Shown here piece after piece: positions 15,346-23,602 of a DNA stretch of 64,000 bases. The stretch is taken from positions 62,001-126,000 of the forward strand of contig NZ_JBMHHY010000015.1 in NCBI RefSeq assembly GCF_049739465.1, written 5' to 3'. Within the stretch, counting starts at the first letter, position 1; each line of letters starts with the position of its first letter. The position numbers were made by a program, and so were the translations under genes. Origin of the DNA: Embleya sp049739465. Its GTDB lineage: Bacteria; Actinomycetota; Actinomycetes; Streptomycetales; Streptomycetaceae. Under the pieces are notes generated by a model. The model was not told where the DNA came from, ran no database searches, and worked only from the letters and a program-made list of their open reading frames with translations.

Positions 15346-17055
15346 ATGCGCGAAGCGCGCAGATCCACCACCGCGACCAGGACGGGACGCCGGCTGACCG
15401 CCGCGTTCGCCGGGACGGCGCTGGCGATCACGGGCCTGGCGGCACTCGCCCCGGCCGCCTCGGCCACCCAGATCAACCCCTCGGTGAAGTGCAGTCTGCC
15501 CGCCGGTCAGGGCACGGCCACCGGCGTGCAGGCGATGGACGTCAGCTTCTCGCCGGCCGTGGTCGCCCCGGGCGCGACCGTCACCGCGACGGTGACCCTC
15601 GGGCCCAGCCCGGCGACCAGCCCGATCTCCCTGACGGTGCCGACCACGCCGACCATCGACCTGGCGATGTCCGGCGGCGCCACCGGCACGGTGACGGTGG
15701 TCGGGCCGGAGTTCCAGATCCCGGTCCAGGCGAACACACCGATCCAGACCCCGCAGTACTCGGGCACCTTCGTGGTGCCGACGACCGCGGCCGGCCCGGT
15801 CACCTTCAGCCCGGTCCGGACCCTGACGTACACGAAGGTGCTCGGCTCCAACTACCAGACGCCGTGTGACATCACCTCGGGCAGCGGCGCCGTCGGCTCC
15901 GTCACGGTGACCGGCGGCCCCGGCACACCGGCCACGCTGGACGCGCCGACCACCGACGTGCGCCCGGGTACCGCCGTGCAGCTGTCGGGTGCGGTCTGGA
16001 CGCCGAACGCGACCGCCAACGTGCAGCTGTGCGACTCCGCCGGCGGCAGCTGCAACCCCGCCGGCTTCACCGCGAAGTCCCTGGTGATCGACGCGGGCGG
16101 CAACCTGAGCGGCACCGCGACCCTCGCGGGCACCACCGCCGACGGCAGCTACCGGGTCAAGGTGCTGGACGGTACGAAGGAGGCCACGGCCCCGATCACC
16201 GTCAAGAAGTACGTGCCCAGCGGCCCGCTGCAGATCTCGATCACCCCGAACCGCGGCCCGCTGAACACGGTGGTCACGGTGTCGGGCAAGAACTTCCCGG
16301 CCAACACGACCGTCGCCTACGCGCTCACCGACTCCAGCGGCATCCCGGACGACTCCTACTACGCGACCAGCACCCCGGACGGGACCTTCACCGGCACCAT
16401 CCCGATCTACTTCGACACCGCCGCCGCGGTGCTGGCCTGGACCGGCTCCTTCGGCAACGGCAACCCGTTCGCCTCGGCGCCGTTCACCGTCGCCACCGAC
16501 CCGCCCACCGTGTCCGCCTCGCCGACCACCAGCCACCCCGGTGGCAGCGTCAAGGTGACCGGCGCGCACTGGACGCCGAACGCGACCGTCAGCGCCCAGC
16601 TGTGCAGCCCGAACGGCGCCACCTGCTCCGCGGCGCAGATCGCCCAGGGCCCCGGCACGGCGGACGCCAACGGGAACCTGAACGGCACGGTCAAGCTGGC
16701 CTCCTCGGGCATCGCGGACGGCCAGTACACGCTGAAGCTGACCGACGGCACCGGCACCGCGTCCACCCCGCTCACCGTCCAGCGCCGCTGGATCGAGCTG
16801 GACAAGACCTCCGGCCCGGCGGGCTCGTGGGTCAAGGTCTCGGGCCACGGCTTCGGCAGCTCGGCCTGGATCAACGTCAACGGCCTCAACGCCTCGGGCG
16901 GCAAGACCAGCGACTGGGCCGGCGCGTGGGCGCTGCCGAACGGCGACTTCTGCATCTGGATCTGGCTGACCCGCGGCGACGACACGGGCGTCATCGCCTC
17001 GGAAACCTTCCACCCCGACCGCAACGCGTCGACCCCGTGGACCGTCACCCCGTAA
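15346..17055 (+). CDS. Secreted multi-Ig surface protein without WxL domain
   Basis: 569 residues. The signal peptide ends PAASATQINPS. A beta-rich N-terminal domain with two cysteines spans about 40-185. An Ig-like module with VQLCDSAGGSC follows, then a TIG-like module (ITPNRGPLNTVVTVSGKN) containing DSSGIPDDSYYATS, shared with 13435, then a second cysteine-pair Ig module (AQLCSPNGATC) and a C-terminal TIG-like domain (SGPAGSWVKVSGHGFG). No WxL motif, sorting signal or membrane anchor is present, so retention would depend on partners or it is released. ATG 15346 has TGGAGGA at the right spacing. The class II promoter lies upstream and a 16-bp stem terminator downstream. Confidence 0.8.
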   Translation: MREARRSTTATRTGRRLTAAFAGTALAITGLAALAPAASATQINPSVKCSLPAGQGTATGVQAMDVSFSPAVVAPGATVTATVTLGPSPATSPISLTVPTTPTIDLAMSGGATGTVTVVGPEFQIPVQANTPIQTPQYSGTFVVPTTAAGPVTFSPVRTLTYTKVLGSNYQTPCDITSGSGAVGSVTVTGGPGTPATLDAPTTDVRPGTAVQLSGAVWTPNATANVQLCDSAGGSCNPAGFTAKSLVIDAGGNLSGTATLAGTTADGSYRVKVLDGTKEATAPITVKKYVPSGPLQISITPNRGPLNTVVTVSGKNFPANTTVAYALTDSSGIPDDSYYATSTPDGTFTGTIPIYFDTAAAVLAWTGSFGNGNPFASAPFTVATDPPTVSASPTTSHPGGSVKVTGAHWTPNATVSAQLCSPNGATCSAAQIAQGPGTADANGNLNGTVKLASSGIADGQYTLKLTDGTGTASTPLTVQRRWIELDKTSGPAGSWVKVSGHGFGSSAWINVNGLNASGGKTSDWAGAWALPNGDFCIWIWLTRGDDTGVIASETFHPDRNASTPWTVTP

Positions 17056-17495
17056 CACAATGACCCGATAACGAAGTGGGCCGCATATCCGAGCGATATG
17101 CGGCCCACTTTCCTTTTCCACCACACCGATTGCCGACACACCCCACGCCGCCCGGAAATTACCCGGGCCGCCCCCGAAAGCAGAACAGTGTCCCGAATGC
17201 GAAGAATCGTGCCACTCCGGTCGATCGTCACCGCAGAGCATCCCGGGCGGCCTTCGCGACGACCGTCGCGGGGGCCGCTCTCGTTCGCCGGCCGAATCCG
17301 GAAATCCGGCCCGATACACCGTCAACCACCTTGATCCGGCCATGAATCCGCGCTCGAATCCGGGTGCGTTCGGCGGCGCCGTAAGTGATCATTGATCCTG
17401 CCAAAGATCGCGATGGTGACCACCTCGTCGGGTCGCTCACCCGACTCCCCTCGCCCTTCGGCCGCTGCCAACTCCGTACCCCGGCAAGGAGATCC
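17056..17495 (+). other. 440-bp intergenic region before WxL gene 17496
   Basis: It holds the terminator of 15346 at 17074-17110. Unlike the other surface genes, no TTGACT promoter, GACACGTGTC or TGNAAC dyad is seen ahead of 17496. Confidence 0.5.
17074..17110 (+). terminator. Terminator of 15346
   Basis: A perfect 16-bp stem (AAGTGGGCCGCATATC and complement) with a 5-nt loop, 18 nt past the stop, ending in TTTCC. Confidence 0.8.
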
Positions 17496-18812
17496 GTGCG
17501 CCAACCAAGGCAATCCGCTCGTCGCATCCTGGCGAGCCACGCGACGGCGATGGTCGTCGCGACCACCGGGTTGATCGCCCTGGCCGCCACCCCCGCCGAG
17601 GCCGCCCCGGTGACGTTCCCGGAGAAATGCGTCCTCAACGGTCCGACCTCGGTGCCGTGGGCCACCGACGACGTCGGCGTCGACCTGACCGTCTCGCCGG
17701 CGAAGCCGGTCTACAGCGCGGGCGAACGAATCACCGTGAACTGGCACTGGCAGACCCGATCGTCGATCCCGGTCCCGCCCGGCCACGAATCGCTCAGCGC
17801 CGTCGCCCAGGTCCGGGTCGGCGGTGCCGAGTCCACCACTCTCACCCTGCGCGGCCAACCTCGCCGGCAACCCGAGGCACCGGGCGAGCGCATCGAACTC
17901 GACGACCTCACCGGCACGTTCGTCCTTCCGGACAGGGGCCCGATCACTTTCACGCCGGATGCGTACGGGATATCCGACGCGTGGTACTCCCCGCTCGGGC
18001 TGATCAGTTGCTCCCCCACCACCCCGCCGGCCGTCTCACGCACCCTGGAGATCGGCCCCGGACCGGCCCTGGACGTGTCCCCGGCCCGAATCGGCCCCGG
18101 CACTCGCGTCGAGTTCACCGGCGAGGGTTGGCCGGACGGCAGCGCGCGAGTGGAACTGTGCGTGAATCCGACCGACACGTGCGTCCCGGAATGGGTGGGA
18201 TCCGCCGCCGGCAGTGCCCAAGGCGGGCACCTGTCGGGATCCGCGACGATCGCCACGCGTCCATCCATGCCGCTGCCGTCGGCCGGCTGGGACTCGAAGT
18301 TGTACCTGCGCGTCTGGGTGGGCAGGTACAGCGCCGCCCGGACCGTCGAAGTGACGCCGACCGACTCGACCCGGATCACCGGCTCGATTGCCCCCGGCAG
18401 CCTGACCCTCCGTCAACAGGCAAGCGCGATAAGGCTTTCCGACATCACCCTCGACGGCACCGCGCAGGCGATGACCGGCGCGCTGAACCCGGTCACGGTC
18501 ACCGACGTGCGCGGCGGTTCGCTCGGCTGGACGTTGACCGCGGACATCTCCGACTTCACCTCGCCCGAGGGCGGCCGGATTCCCGCCGACCACTTCACCT
18601 GGAAACCGTCGATCCAGGCCGACCCGGCCTCCCCGAGCACTGCCGCCGCGGGCATCCCAGGTCGAATCGCGGGTGGCTCGACCCTGGCCTCCGCGCCGCC
18701 CGCGCCGCACACCGGCGGCACCTTCACGGCCGGCGCCGCGATCAGCCTGGCCGTACCCGCGTACCAAAAGCCCGGCTCGTACAACGCCACCTTGACCCTC
18801 TCGATCAGCTGA
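17496..18812 (+). CDS. WxL-like domain secreted surface protein
   Basis: 438 residues from a GTG start at 17496, chosen for AAGGAG five bases upstream and a clean signal peptide (MVVATTGLIALAATPAEAAP). An N-terminal module similar to 7727 (VDLTVSPAKPVY, ITVNWHWQTR) is followed by an Ig-like module with VELCVNPTDTC and the WxL-like domain (GWTLTADISDF, Trp 345) ending YNATLTLSIS. It lacks the TIG module of 13435. This is the right-hand end of the surface cluster and converges on gltX across a shared hairpin. Its promoter does not match either class seen in its siblings. Confidence 0.85.
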   Translation: MRQPRQSARRILASHATAMVVATTGLIALAATPAEAAPVTFPEKCVLNGPTSVPWATDDVGVDLTVSPAKPVYSAGERITVNWHWQTRSSIPVPPGHESLSAVAQVRVGGAESTTLTLRGQPRRQPEAPGERIELDDLTGTFVLPDRGPITFTPDAYGISDAWYSPLGLISCSPTTPPAVSRTLEIGPGPALDVSPARIGPGTRVEFTGEGWPDGSARVELCVNPTDTCVPEWVGSAAGSAQGGHLSGSATIATRPSMPLPSAGWDSKLYLRVWVGRYSAARTVEVTPTDSTRITGSIAPGSLTLRQQASAIRLSDITLDGTAQAMTGALNPVTVTDVRGGSLGWTLTADISDFTSPEGGRIPADHFTWKPSIQADPASPSTAAAGIPGRIAGGSTLASAPPAPHTGGTFTAGAAISLAVPAYQKPGSYNATLTLSIS

Positions 18813-18846
18813 CCCGACCCCGAAAACAGCCCCACAAAAACACCAA

Positions 18847-18876
18847 GCCCGCCCACCGAGCAATCGGTGGGCGGGC
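18847..18876. terminator. Bidirectional terminator between 17496 and gltX
   Basis: A perfect 13-bp stem (GCCCGCCCACCGA and complement) with a GCAA loop, located between convergent genes. Confidence 0.75.
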
Positions 18877-18895
18877 CCGGTGGGTTCTCGCGCGG

Positions 18896-20314
18896 CTACT
18901 CCGTCGCCGTCAACCGGCCGAGGGCCGCGTCGATCCTCGTCAGCACTCGCTCGCGGCCCAGTACCTGCAGCGACTCGAACAGGGGCAGGCCCACCGTGCG
19001 GCCCGTGACCGCGACCCGGACCGGGGCCTGGGACTTGGACAACTTCAGGCCGTGCGCGGCGCCCGCGGCCTCGACCGCGGCCTTGAGCGCGTCGACGTTC
19101 CACTCGGCGCCCGCGAGCTCCTCGCGCGCACTGGCCAGCACCTCGGCGGCGCCCGGCTTCATCGCCTTGGCCCAGGCCGCCTCGTCCTCGGCGGGCTGCT
19201 CCAGGAACAGGAAGTCCACGTACATCGGCACCTCGTCGAGCACCGTGATCCGGGTCTGCACGAGCGGCGCCACCTCGGCGAACACGGCCGGGTCGTACGC
19301 CTCCTTCGCCCACGGCGCCTTCGGCCCCAGCACCCACGGCTCGCAGGCCCGGACGAAGGCGTCGGCGTCCAGCGCGCGAATGTAGTCGGCGTTGAACGAG
19401 GACAACTTCTTGACGTCGAAGAAGGCCGACGACTTGTTCACGTCCCGCAGGTCGAAGAGCTGCTCCAGCTCCGCGTACGGCCGGATCTCGATGTCGTCCT
19501 TGGGGCCCCACCCGAGCAGGAACAGGTAGTTCACCAGCGCCTCGGGCAGGTAGCCCTCGTCCAGGTAGGACTCGAGCGCCACCTTGTCCCGGCGCTTGGA
19601 CAACTTCTGCCGCTTCTCGTTCACGATCACCGGCAGGTGCGCCCACTGCGGCGGGGTCGCGCCCAGCGCCTCCCACAGCAGCTGCTGCTTGGCCGCGTTG
19701 GACAGGTGCTCCTCGCCGCGGATCACGATGGTGATCCGCTGGTCGACGTCGTCGACCACGTTCGCCAGGAGGAACACCGCCGAGCCGTTGCCCCGGGCCA
19801 CCACGAAGTCCTCCAGGGAGGCGTTCGGGAACTCGGTGTCGCCGCGCACCAGATCGGCCACCACCGTGACGCCCTCGTCCGGGGTGCGAAAGCGGAGCGC
19901 GCGCCCGTCGCCCGCCGCCAGCCCGCGGTCGCGGCAGAAGCCGTCGTAGCCCAGGTGCTTGGAGCCGGTCCGGGCCTCCAGGTCCTCACGCGTACAGTCG
20001 CAGTAGTACGCGCGGCCCGCCTCGAACAGTTTCACCGCCGACTCGCGGTGCAGCGTCGCGTTCTGCGACTGGAAGTAGGGGCCCTCGAAGGCCGGGTCGG
20101 ACGCGTTGATCCCGATCGCGGCGAGCGCGCTGATGATGCCCTCGGTCCACTCCGGCCGGTTGCGCGCCTCGTCGGTGTCCTCGACCCGCAGCACGAACGT
20201 GCCGCCGGCCTTGTGCGCCACGGCCCAGTTGTACAGCGCGGAACGGGCGCCACCGACGTGGAACATGCCGGTGGGAGAGGGAGCGAAACGAACACGAACC
20301 GAAGAGGCAGACAT
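18896..20314 (-). CDS. gltX: Glutamyl-tRNA synthetase
   Basis: A class I aminoacyl-tRNA synthetase that charges tRNA-Glu, 472 residues, normal for the family. The catalytic Rossmann domain begins VRVRFAPSPTGMFHVGG, where the HIGH-type motif reads HVGG. A CxC...C cluster (YYCDCTRE, GFCRDRG) matches the GluRS zinc-binding insert, and KLSKR near residue 238 is the KMSKS-loop equivalent. The C-terminal all-helical anticodon-binding part is complete. ATG 20314 has CTGGAG upstream; longer in-frame extensions lack support. It lies immediately right of the surface-protein cluster and marks the return to core genome. Whether it is discriminating or also charges tRNA-Gln cannot be told here. Confidence 0.95.
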   Translation of the reverse strand: MSASSVRVRFAPSPTGMFHVGGARSALYNWAVAHKAGGTFVLRVEDTDEARNRPEWTEGIISALAAIGINASDPAFEGPYFQSQNATLHRESAVKLFEAGRAYYCDCTREDLEARTGSKHLGYDGFCRDRGLAAGDGRALRFRTPDEGVTVVADLVRGDTEFPNASLEDFVVARGNGSAVFLLANVVDDVDQRITIVIRGEEHLSNAAKQQLLWEALGATPPQWAHLPVIVNEKRQKLSKRRDKVALESYLDEGYLPEALVNYLFLLGWGPKDDIEIRPYAELEQLFDLRDVNKSSAFFDVKKLSSFNADYIRALDADAFVRACEPWVLGPKAPWAKEAYDPAVFAEVAPLVQTRITVLDEVPMYVDFLFLEQPAEDEAAWAKAMKPGAAEVLASAREELAGAEWNVDALKAAVEAAGAAHGLKLSKSQAPVRVAVTGRTVGLPLFESLQVLGRERVLTRIDAALGRLTATE

Positions 20315-20417
20315 GTGCTCCAGGGTATCCGCCGCGCCGACCGGGTTCGCTCCGATATCCGGCTCGGCGCGGCACCGCACGTGCTCGGCGCATCACCCGC
20401 ACCGGCCCGACCAGCCC

Positions 20418-20894
20418 TCAGCGCATCACCTCGGGAACGGGCATGTCCACCCACACCGTCTTGCCGGCGCCCTGGTGCACGACCACGCCCCAGTCCAGCG
20501 TCAGTCGCCGGATGATGTGCAGCCCGTGTCCGCCCGGTCGCGTTCCGGAGTGCGGCGCCCGGGCCTGCGGGGACACCTCGCTGCGGTCGTCGACCTCGAT
20601 CCGGAGCAGTTCGCGCGTGCGCACGACCCGCAGTTCCACCGGACCACCCGCGTGCAGGCAGGCGTTGGTGACCAGCTCGACCGCGACGAGCAGCACGTCG
20701 TCGGACGTCAGCAGCACCTGTTGGTCCTGGGAGCCCGTCCATCCGTACGCGTGCAGCGTGTTGCGGATGAAGGTCCTCGACCGCGCCACCGCCCCCGCCG
20801 CGCCCTCGAACGGCAATCTCCGCACCTGGCGAAGCGGTGGGGTGGAAAAGCAGGCCCCCCCGTCGCCGGACGCCTGCGATCGCATGGCGCACAT
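20418..20894 (-). CDS. RsbW-like anti-sigma factor / serine kinase
   Basis: 158 residues with a GHKL ATPase fold of the RsbW/SpoIIAB type. The N-box reads ELVTNACLHAG and the G-box GGHGLHIIRRLTLDWG. In partner-switch systems such kinases bind a SigB/SigF-type factor and phosphorylate a STAS antagonist. That fits the position 77 nt downstream of a STAS gene and next to a SigB/SigF-type sigma gene on the other strand. Streptomycetes have very many such kinases, so pairing with this sigma rests on context only. ATG 20894 is used; a second in-frame ATG at 20885 is possible. Confidence 0.8.
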   Translation of the reverse strand: MCAMRSQASGDGGACFSTPPLRQVRRLPFEGAAGAVARSRTFIRNTLHAYGWTGSQDQQVLLTSDDVLLVAVELVTNACLHAGGPVELRVVRTRELLRIEVDDRSEVSPQARAPHSGTRPGGHGLHIIRRLTLDWGVVVHQGAGKTVWVDMPVPEVMR

Positions 20895-20971
20895 CTACTG
20901 GCTCACCTCGCTCACGCCGCTACGCGGTGATAGTTGCCCGCATCCCGCTGGAGGACACCAGAAGTCACGGG

Positions 20972-21313
20972 CTACTCTCCGACCGCCTCTGCCAGGGTCT
21001 CGTGGAAAGTGAACCCCTGTACCGCACCGGTGATCTCGAATACCCGCGCAACGGCGGGTTGAACGCCCACGAGGTGGACCGCTCCGCCCGCGGCCTGCGC
21101 GCGCAGCCGGGCGGCCAGGAACGCGTTCAGCCCGGTCGAATCACAGAAGTCCAGTGCCGAGCAGTCGATCACCAGGCGGACGCTGCCCCGGTCGACACAC
21201 TCGAACAGCCGGTCGCGCACCGCGGTGGCACTGTCCACGTCGATCTCACCGGCGACCGTAACGATCGCAGAGGTGCCGTTGGTGCGCACGGACACCGTCA
21301 AGCCGCCCTGCAT
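20972..21313 (-). CDS. STAS-domain anti-sigma factor antagonist
   Basis: 113 residues, a single STAS domain similar in size to BldG/RsbV. The phosphorylation loop is CSALDFCDSTGLNAF, with Ser 59 as the expected phosphoacceptor. The dephosphorylated form would bind the adjacent anti-sigma kinase and free the sigma factor. ATG 21313 has AGGAGG upstream; long in-frame extensions run into the divergent promoter region and are rejected. It is transcribed with the kinase and divergently from the sigma gene. Confidence 0.85.
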   Translation of the reverse strand: MQGGLTVSVRTNGTSAIVTVAGEIDVDSATAVRDRLFECVDRGSVRLVIDCSALDFCDSTGLNAFLAARLRAQAAGGAVHLVGVQPAVARVFEITGAVQGFTFHETLAEAVGE

Positions 21314-21429
21314 GCCAGCCTCCTGCTGCCTGCTCGTTACCCACCGAGTACTCCGGCCCGGGCACACGATAGACGACCGCCGCACCGCCGTGCGGTCGAC
21401 CGACGACGAGAAGTTTTCGAGTGGATCGT

Positions 21430-21453
21430 GTTTGTCCTCCCCCATCCGGGTTA
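21430..21453 (+). promoter_or_regulatory. SigB/SigF-type promoter of sigma gene
   Basis: GTTT, a 14-nt spacer and GGGTTA match the SigB-family consensus (GTTT-N14-16-GGGTA). It lies about 45 nt before the sigma gene start and suggests autoregulation. Confidence 0.55.
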
Positions 21454-21495
21454 GGCGCACGGAGGAGATCCCGAAACGCGGAACGAGGGGGAGGC

Positions 21496-22398
21496 ATGGC
21501 AGTACAGCTCGAAACCGAGACGCAGGTCCGGGGGCCGCAGCGGCCGTCGGCGATGGAGACCGGGGCAACGGAGCTGGATCTGTACGGACTCACCCACGAA
21601 TTCGACCCGACGGAGCTCGACGGCATGGGCGCCGCCGACGCTCGCGCGCTCTCCAAGACGCTGTTTCACCGGTTGCACCGACTCGACGAAGGCACGCCCG
21701 AATACCAATACGTGCGCAACACCCTGATCGAACTCAACCTGCCCCTGGTCAGGTTCGCCGCCCGCCGCTTTCGCTCCCGCAGCGAACCGCTGGAAGACGT
21801 CGTCCAGGTCGGCACGATCGGGCTGATCAAGGCCATCGATCGGTTCGACATCGAACGTGAGGTGGAGTTCCCGACTTTCGCGATGCCGACCATCCTCGGC
21901 GAGATCAAACGCTTCTTCCGGGACACCACGTGGTCGGTCCGGGTACCGCGCCGCCTGCAGGAGCTGCGGCTGCGACTGGCCAGGGCCGCCGACGAGTTGG
22001 GACAACAACTGGACCGGGCGCCCACGGTCGCCGAACTCGCCGCGCATCTGGAGGTCTCCCGCGAGGAGATCGTCGAGGGCATGATCGCCTCGAACGGCTA
22101 CAGCGCGTCCTCCCTGGACGCCCCCGGCGGTGTCGGCGGCGAAGGCGACGCGGCGATCCCGCTGGACCGGCTCGGCTCCACCGACGACGCGATCGACCTC
22201 GTGGAGAACCGGGAATCGCTCAAGCCGCTGATCGCCGCGCTCCCGCCGCGCGAGAAGCACATCCTGATGTTGCGCTTCTTCGGCGACCGGACCCAATCCG
22301 AGATCGGCGAACAACTGGGCATCTCCCAGATGCACGTCTCCCGGCTGCTGTCGCGCACGCTGGGCACACTGCGGGCCGGGTTGCTCACCGAGCACTGA
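21496..22398 (+). CDS. SigB/SigF/SigG-family RNA polymerase sigma factor
   Basis: 300 residues, a group 3 sigma factor. Region 2 includes NLPLVRFAARRF and the core-binding QVGTIGLIKAIDRFD. The FPTFAMPTILGEIKRFFRD block is typical of SigB/SigF members. Region 3 contains RVPRRLQELRLRL. Region 4 ends with a helix-turn-helix, RTQSEIGEQLGISQMHVSRL. An N-terminal extension of about 40 residues precedes region 1.2. ATG 21496 has GGGGAGG. It is probably released by the divergent STAS protein and inhibited by the neighbouring kinase. The regulon is unknown; in Streptomyces relatives serve osmotic stress or sporulation. Confidence 0.9.
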   Translation: MAVQLETETQVRGPQRPSAMETGATELDLYGLTHEFDPTELDGMGAADARALSKTLFHRLHRLDEGTPEYQYVRNTLIELNLPLVRFAARRFRSRSEPLEDVVQVGTIGLIKAIDRFDIEREVEFPTFAMPTILGEIKRFFRDTTWSVRVPRRLQELRLRLARAADELGQQLDRAPTVAELAAHLEVSREEIVEGMIASNGYSASSLDAPGGVGGEGDAAIPLDRLGSTDDAIDLVENRESLKPLIAALPPREKHILMLRFFGDRTQSEIGEQLGISQMHVSRLLSRTLGTLRAGLLTEH

Positions 22399-22458
22399 GC
22401 ACCGAGCCGCCCGCGAGCGCCGAGGGCAACCCCCGCTCCGCGCCCGGCCGTAGCGCAC

Positions 22459-22499
22459 CGCGGGGCGGGACCCGAGCACCGATCGGATCCCGCCCCGCG
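22459..22499. terminator. Terminator between sigma gene and lyase gene
   Basis: A perfect 12-bp stem, CGCGGGGCGGGA/TCCCGCCCCGCG, with a 17-nt loop between convergent genes. Confidence 0.7.
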
Positions 22500-22518
22500 T
22501 CCTGCCACCGCCCCCGGA

Positions 22519-23487
22519 TCAGCCCGTCGGCGGCTCGAACTTGCGCGTCCGCCGCAGGCCGGCCGCCCGACCCTTGGCCGAGATCACCAGCGCCATCTTG
22601 CGCGACGCCTCGTCGATCATCTCGTCGCCGAGCATCGCGGCGCCCTTCATACCGCCGGCGGCCGAGGTGCACCAGTCGTAGGCGTCGAGGATCATCTCGG
22701 CGTGGTCGTAGTCGCCCTGGGTGGGCGAGTACAGCTCGTTCGCGGCGTCGATCTGGCCCGGGTGCAGCACCCACTTGCCGTCGAAGCCCAGCGCGGCCGA
22801 GCGGCCGGCCACCCGGCGGAACCCGTCCACCTCCTTGATCTGGAGGTAGGGCCCGTCGATCGCCTGGAGGTCGTTGGCCCGCGCGGCCATCAGGATCCGC
22901 ATCAGGATGTAGTGGTACGCGTCGCCGGTGTCGTAGCCCGGCGGCTGCTCGCCGACCACGAGCGACTTCATGTTGATCGACGCCATGAAGTCGGCCGGCC
23001 CGAAGATGATCGTCTCCACGCGCGGCGACGCGGCGGCGATCTCGTCCACGTTCACCAGGCCGCGGGCGTTCTCGATCTGCGCCTCGATGCCGATCCGGCC
23101 GACCTCCAGGCCGACGGTCTTCTCGATCTGGGTGAGCAGCAGGTCCAGTGCCTTGATCTGGGCCGCGTCCTGGACCTTCGGCAGCATGATCGCGTCGAGG
23201 TTGGCCCCCGCGCCCTCCACGACGGTGACCACGTCGCGGTAGGTCCAGTGGGTGGTCCAGTCGTTGACCCGCACGACCCGGATCCGGTTCCCCCAGTCTC
23301 CGTTGTTCAGCGCGTCGACGATGGTGTGCCGTGCGCCCTCCTTCGCGAGCGGGGCGCAGGCGTCCTCCAGATCGAGGAACACCTGGTCGACCGGGAGTCC
23401 CTGCGCCTTCTCGATGAAGCGCGGGTTGCTGCCGGGTACGGCCATACAGGAACGGCGGGAACGCAAGCTACGCGATGTGGCGGCCAT
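22519..23487 (-). CDS. HpcH/HpaI-CitE family CoA-ester lyase
   Basis: 322 residues of the citrate lyase beta-subunit/malyl-CoA lyase superfamily, a TIM barrel that cleaves or condenses (S)-malyl-CoA, beta-methylmalyl-CoA or citramalyl-CoA. Family marks are the metal and CoA-binding blocks VFLDLEDACAP, IGIEAQIENARGL, IIFGPADFMASI and the C-terminal GFDGKWVLHPGQI. It is full-length. In streptomycetes similar enzymes serve the ethylmalonyl-CoA pathway, which makes that role the best guess, but no other pathway gene is nearby. ATG 23487 has GGGAGG. The exact substrate is not decided by sequence. Confidence 0.85.
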   Translation of the reverse strand: MAATSRSLRSRRSCMAVPGSNPRFIEKAQGLPVDQVFLDLEDACAPLAKEGARHTIVDALNNGDWGNRIRVVRVNDWTTHWTYRDVVTVVEGAGANLDAIMLPKVQDAAQIKALDLLLTQIEKTVGLEVGRIGIEAQIENARGLVNVDEIAAASPRVETIIFGPADFMASINMKSLVVGEQPPGYDTGDAYHYILMRILMAARANDLQAIDGPYLQIKEVDGFRRVAGRSAALGFDGKWVLHPGQIDAANELYSPTQGDYDHAEMILDAYDWCTSAAGGMKGAAMLGDEMIDEASRKMALVISAKGRAAGLRRTRKFEPPTG

Positions 23488-23602
23488 GTCTCTGGTCCTC
23501 CCAGTGCTGCGGATCGTGCGGTCAGGTTACCGACGGGTCACCCGCCGCGGACTATGAGGTGGCGCACGTTCGGCACCCGCGCGTTGTGGGACGCTGTGGC
23601 GC

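Noticed and set aside
12406..17343. A minus-strand open frame of about 1,645 codons running through several plus-strand genes
   Set aside because: Only its last 177 codons (from ATG 12939) show a signal peptide, ribosome site and sensible composition. The rest is the antisense of WxL genes, Arg/Gly/Val-rich as expected for shadow frames in GC-rich DNA.
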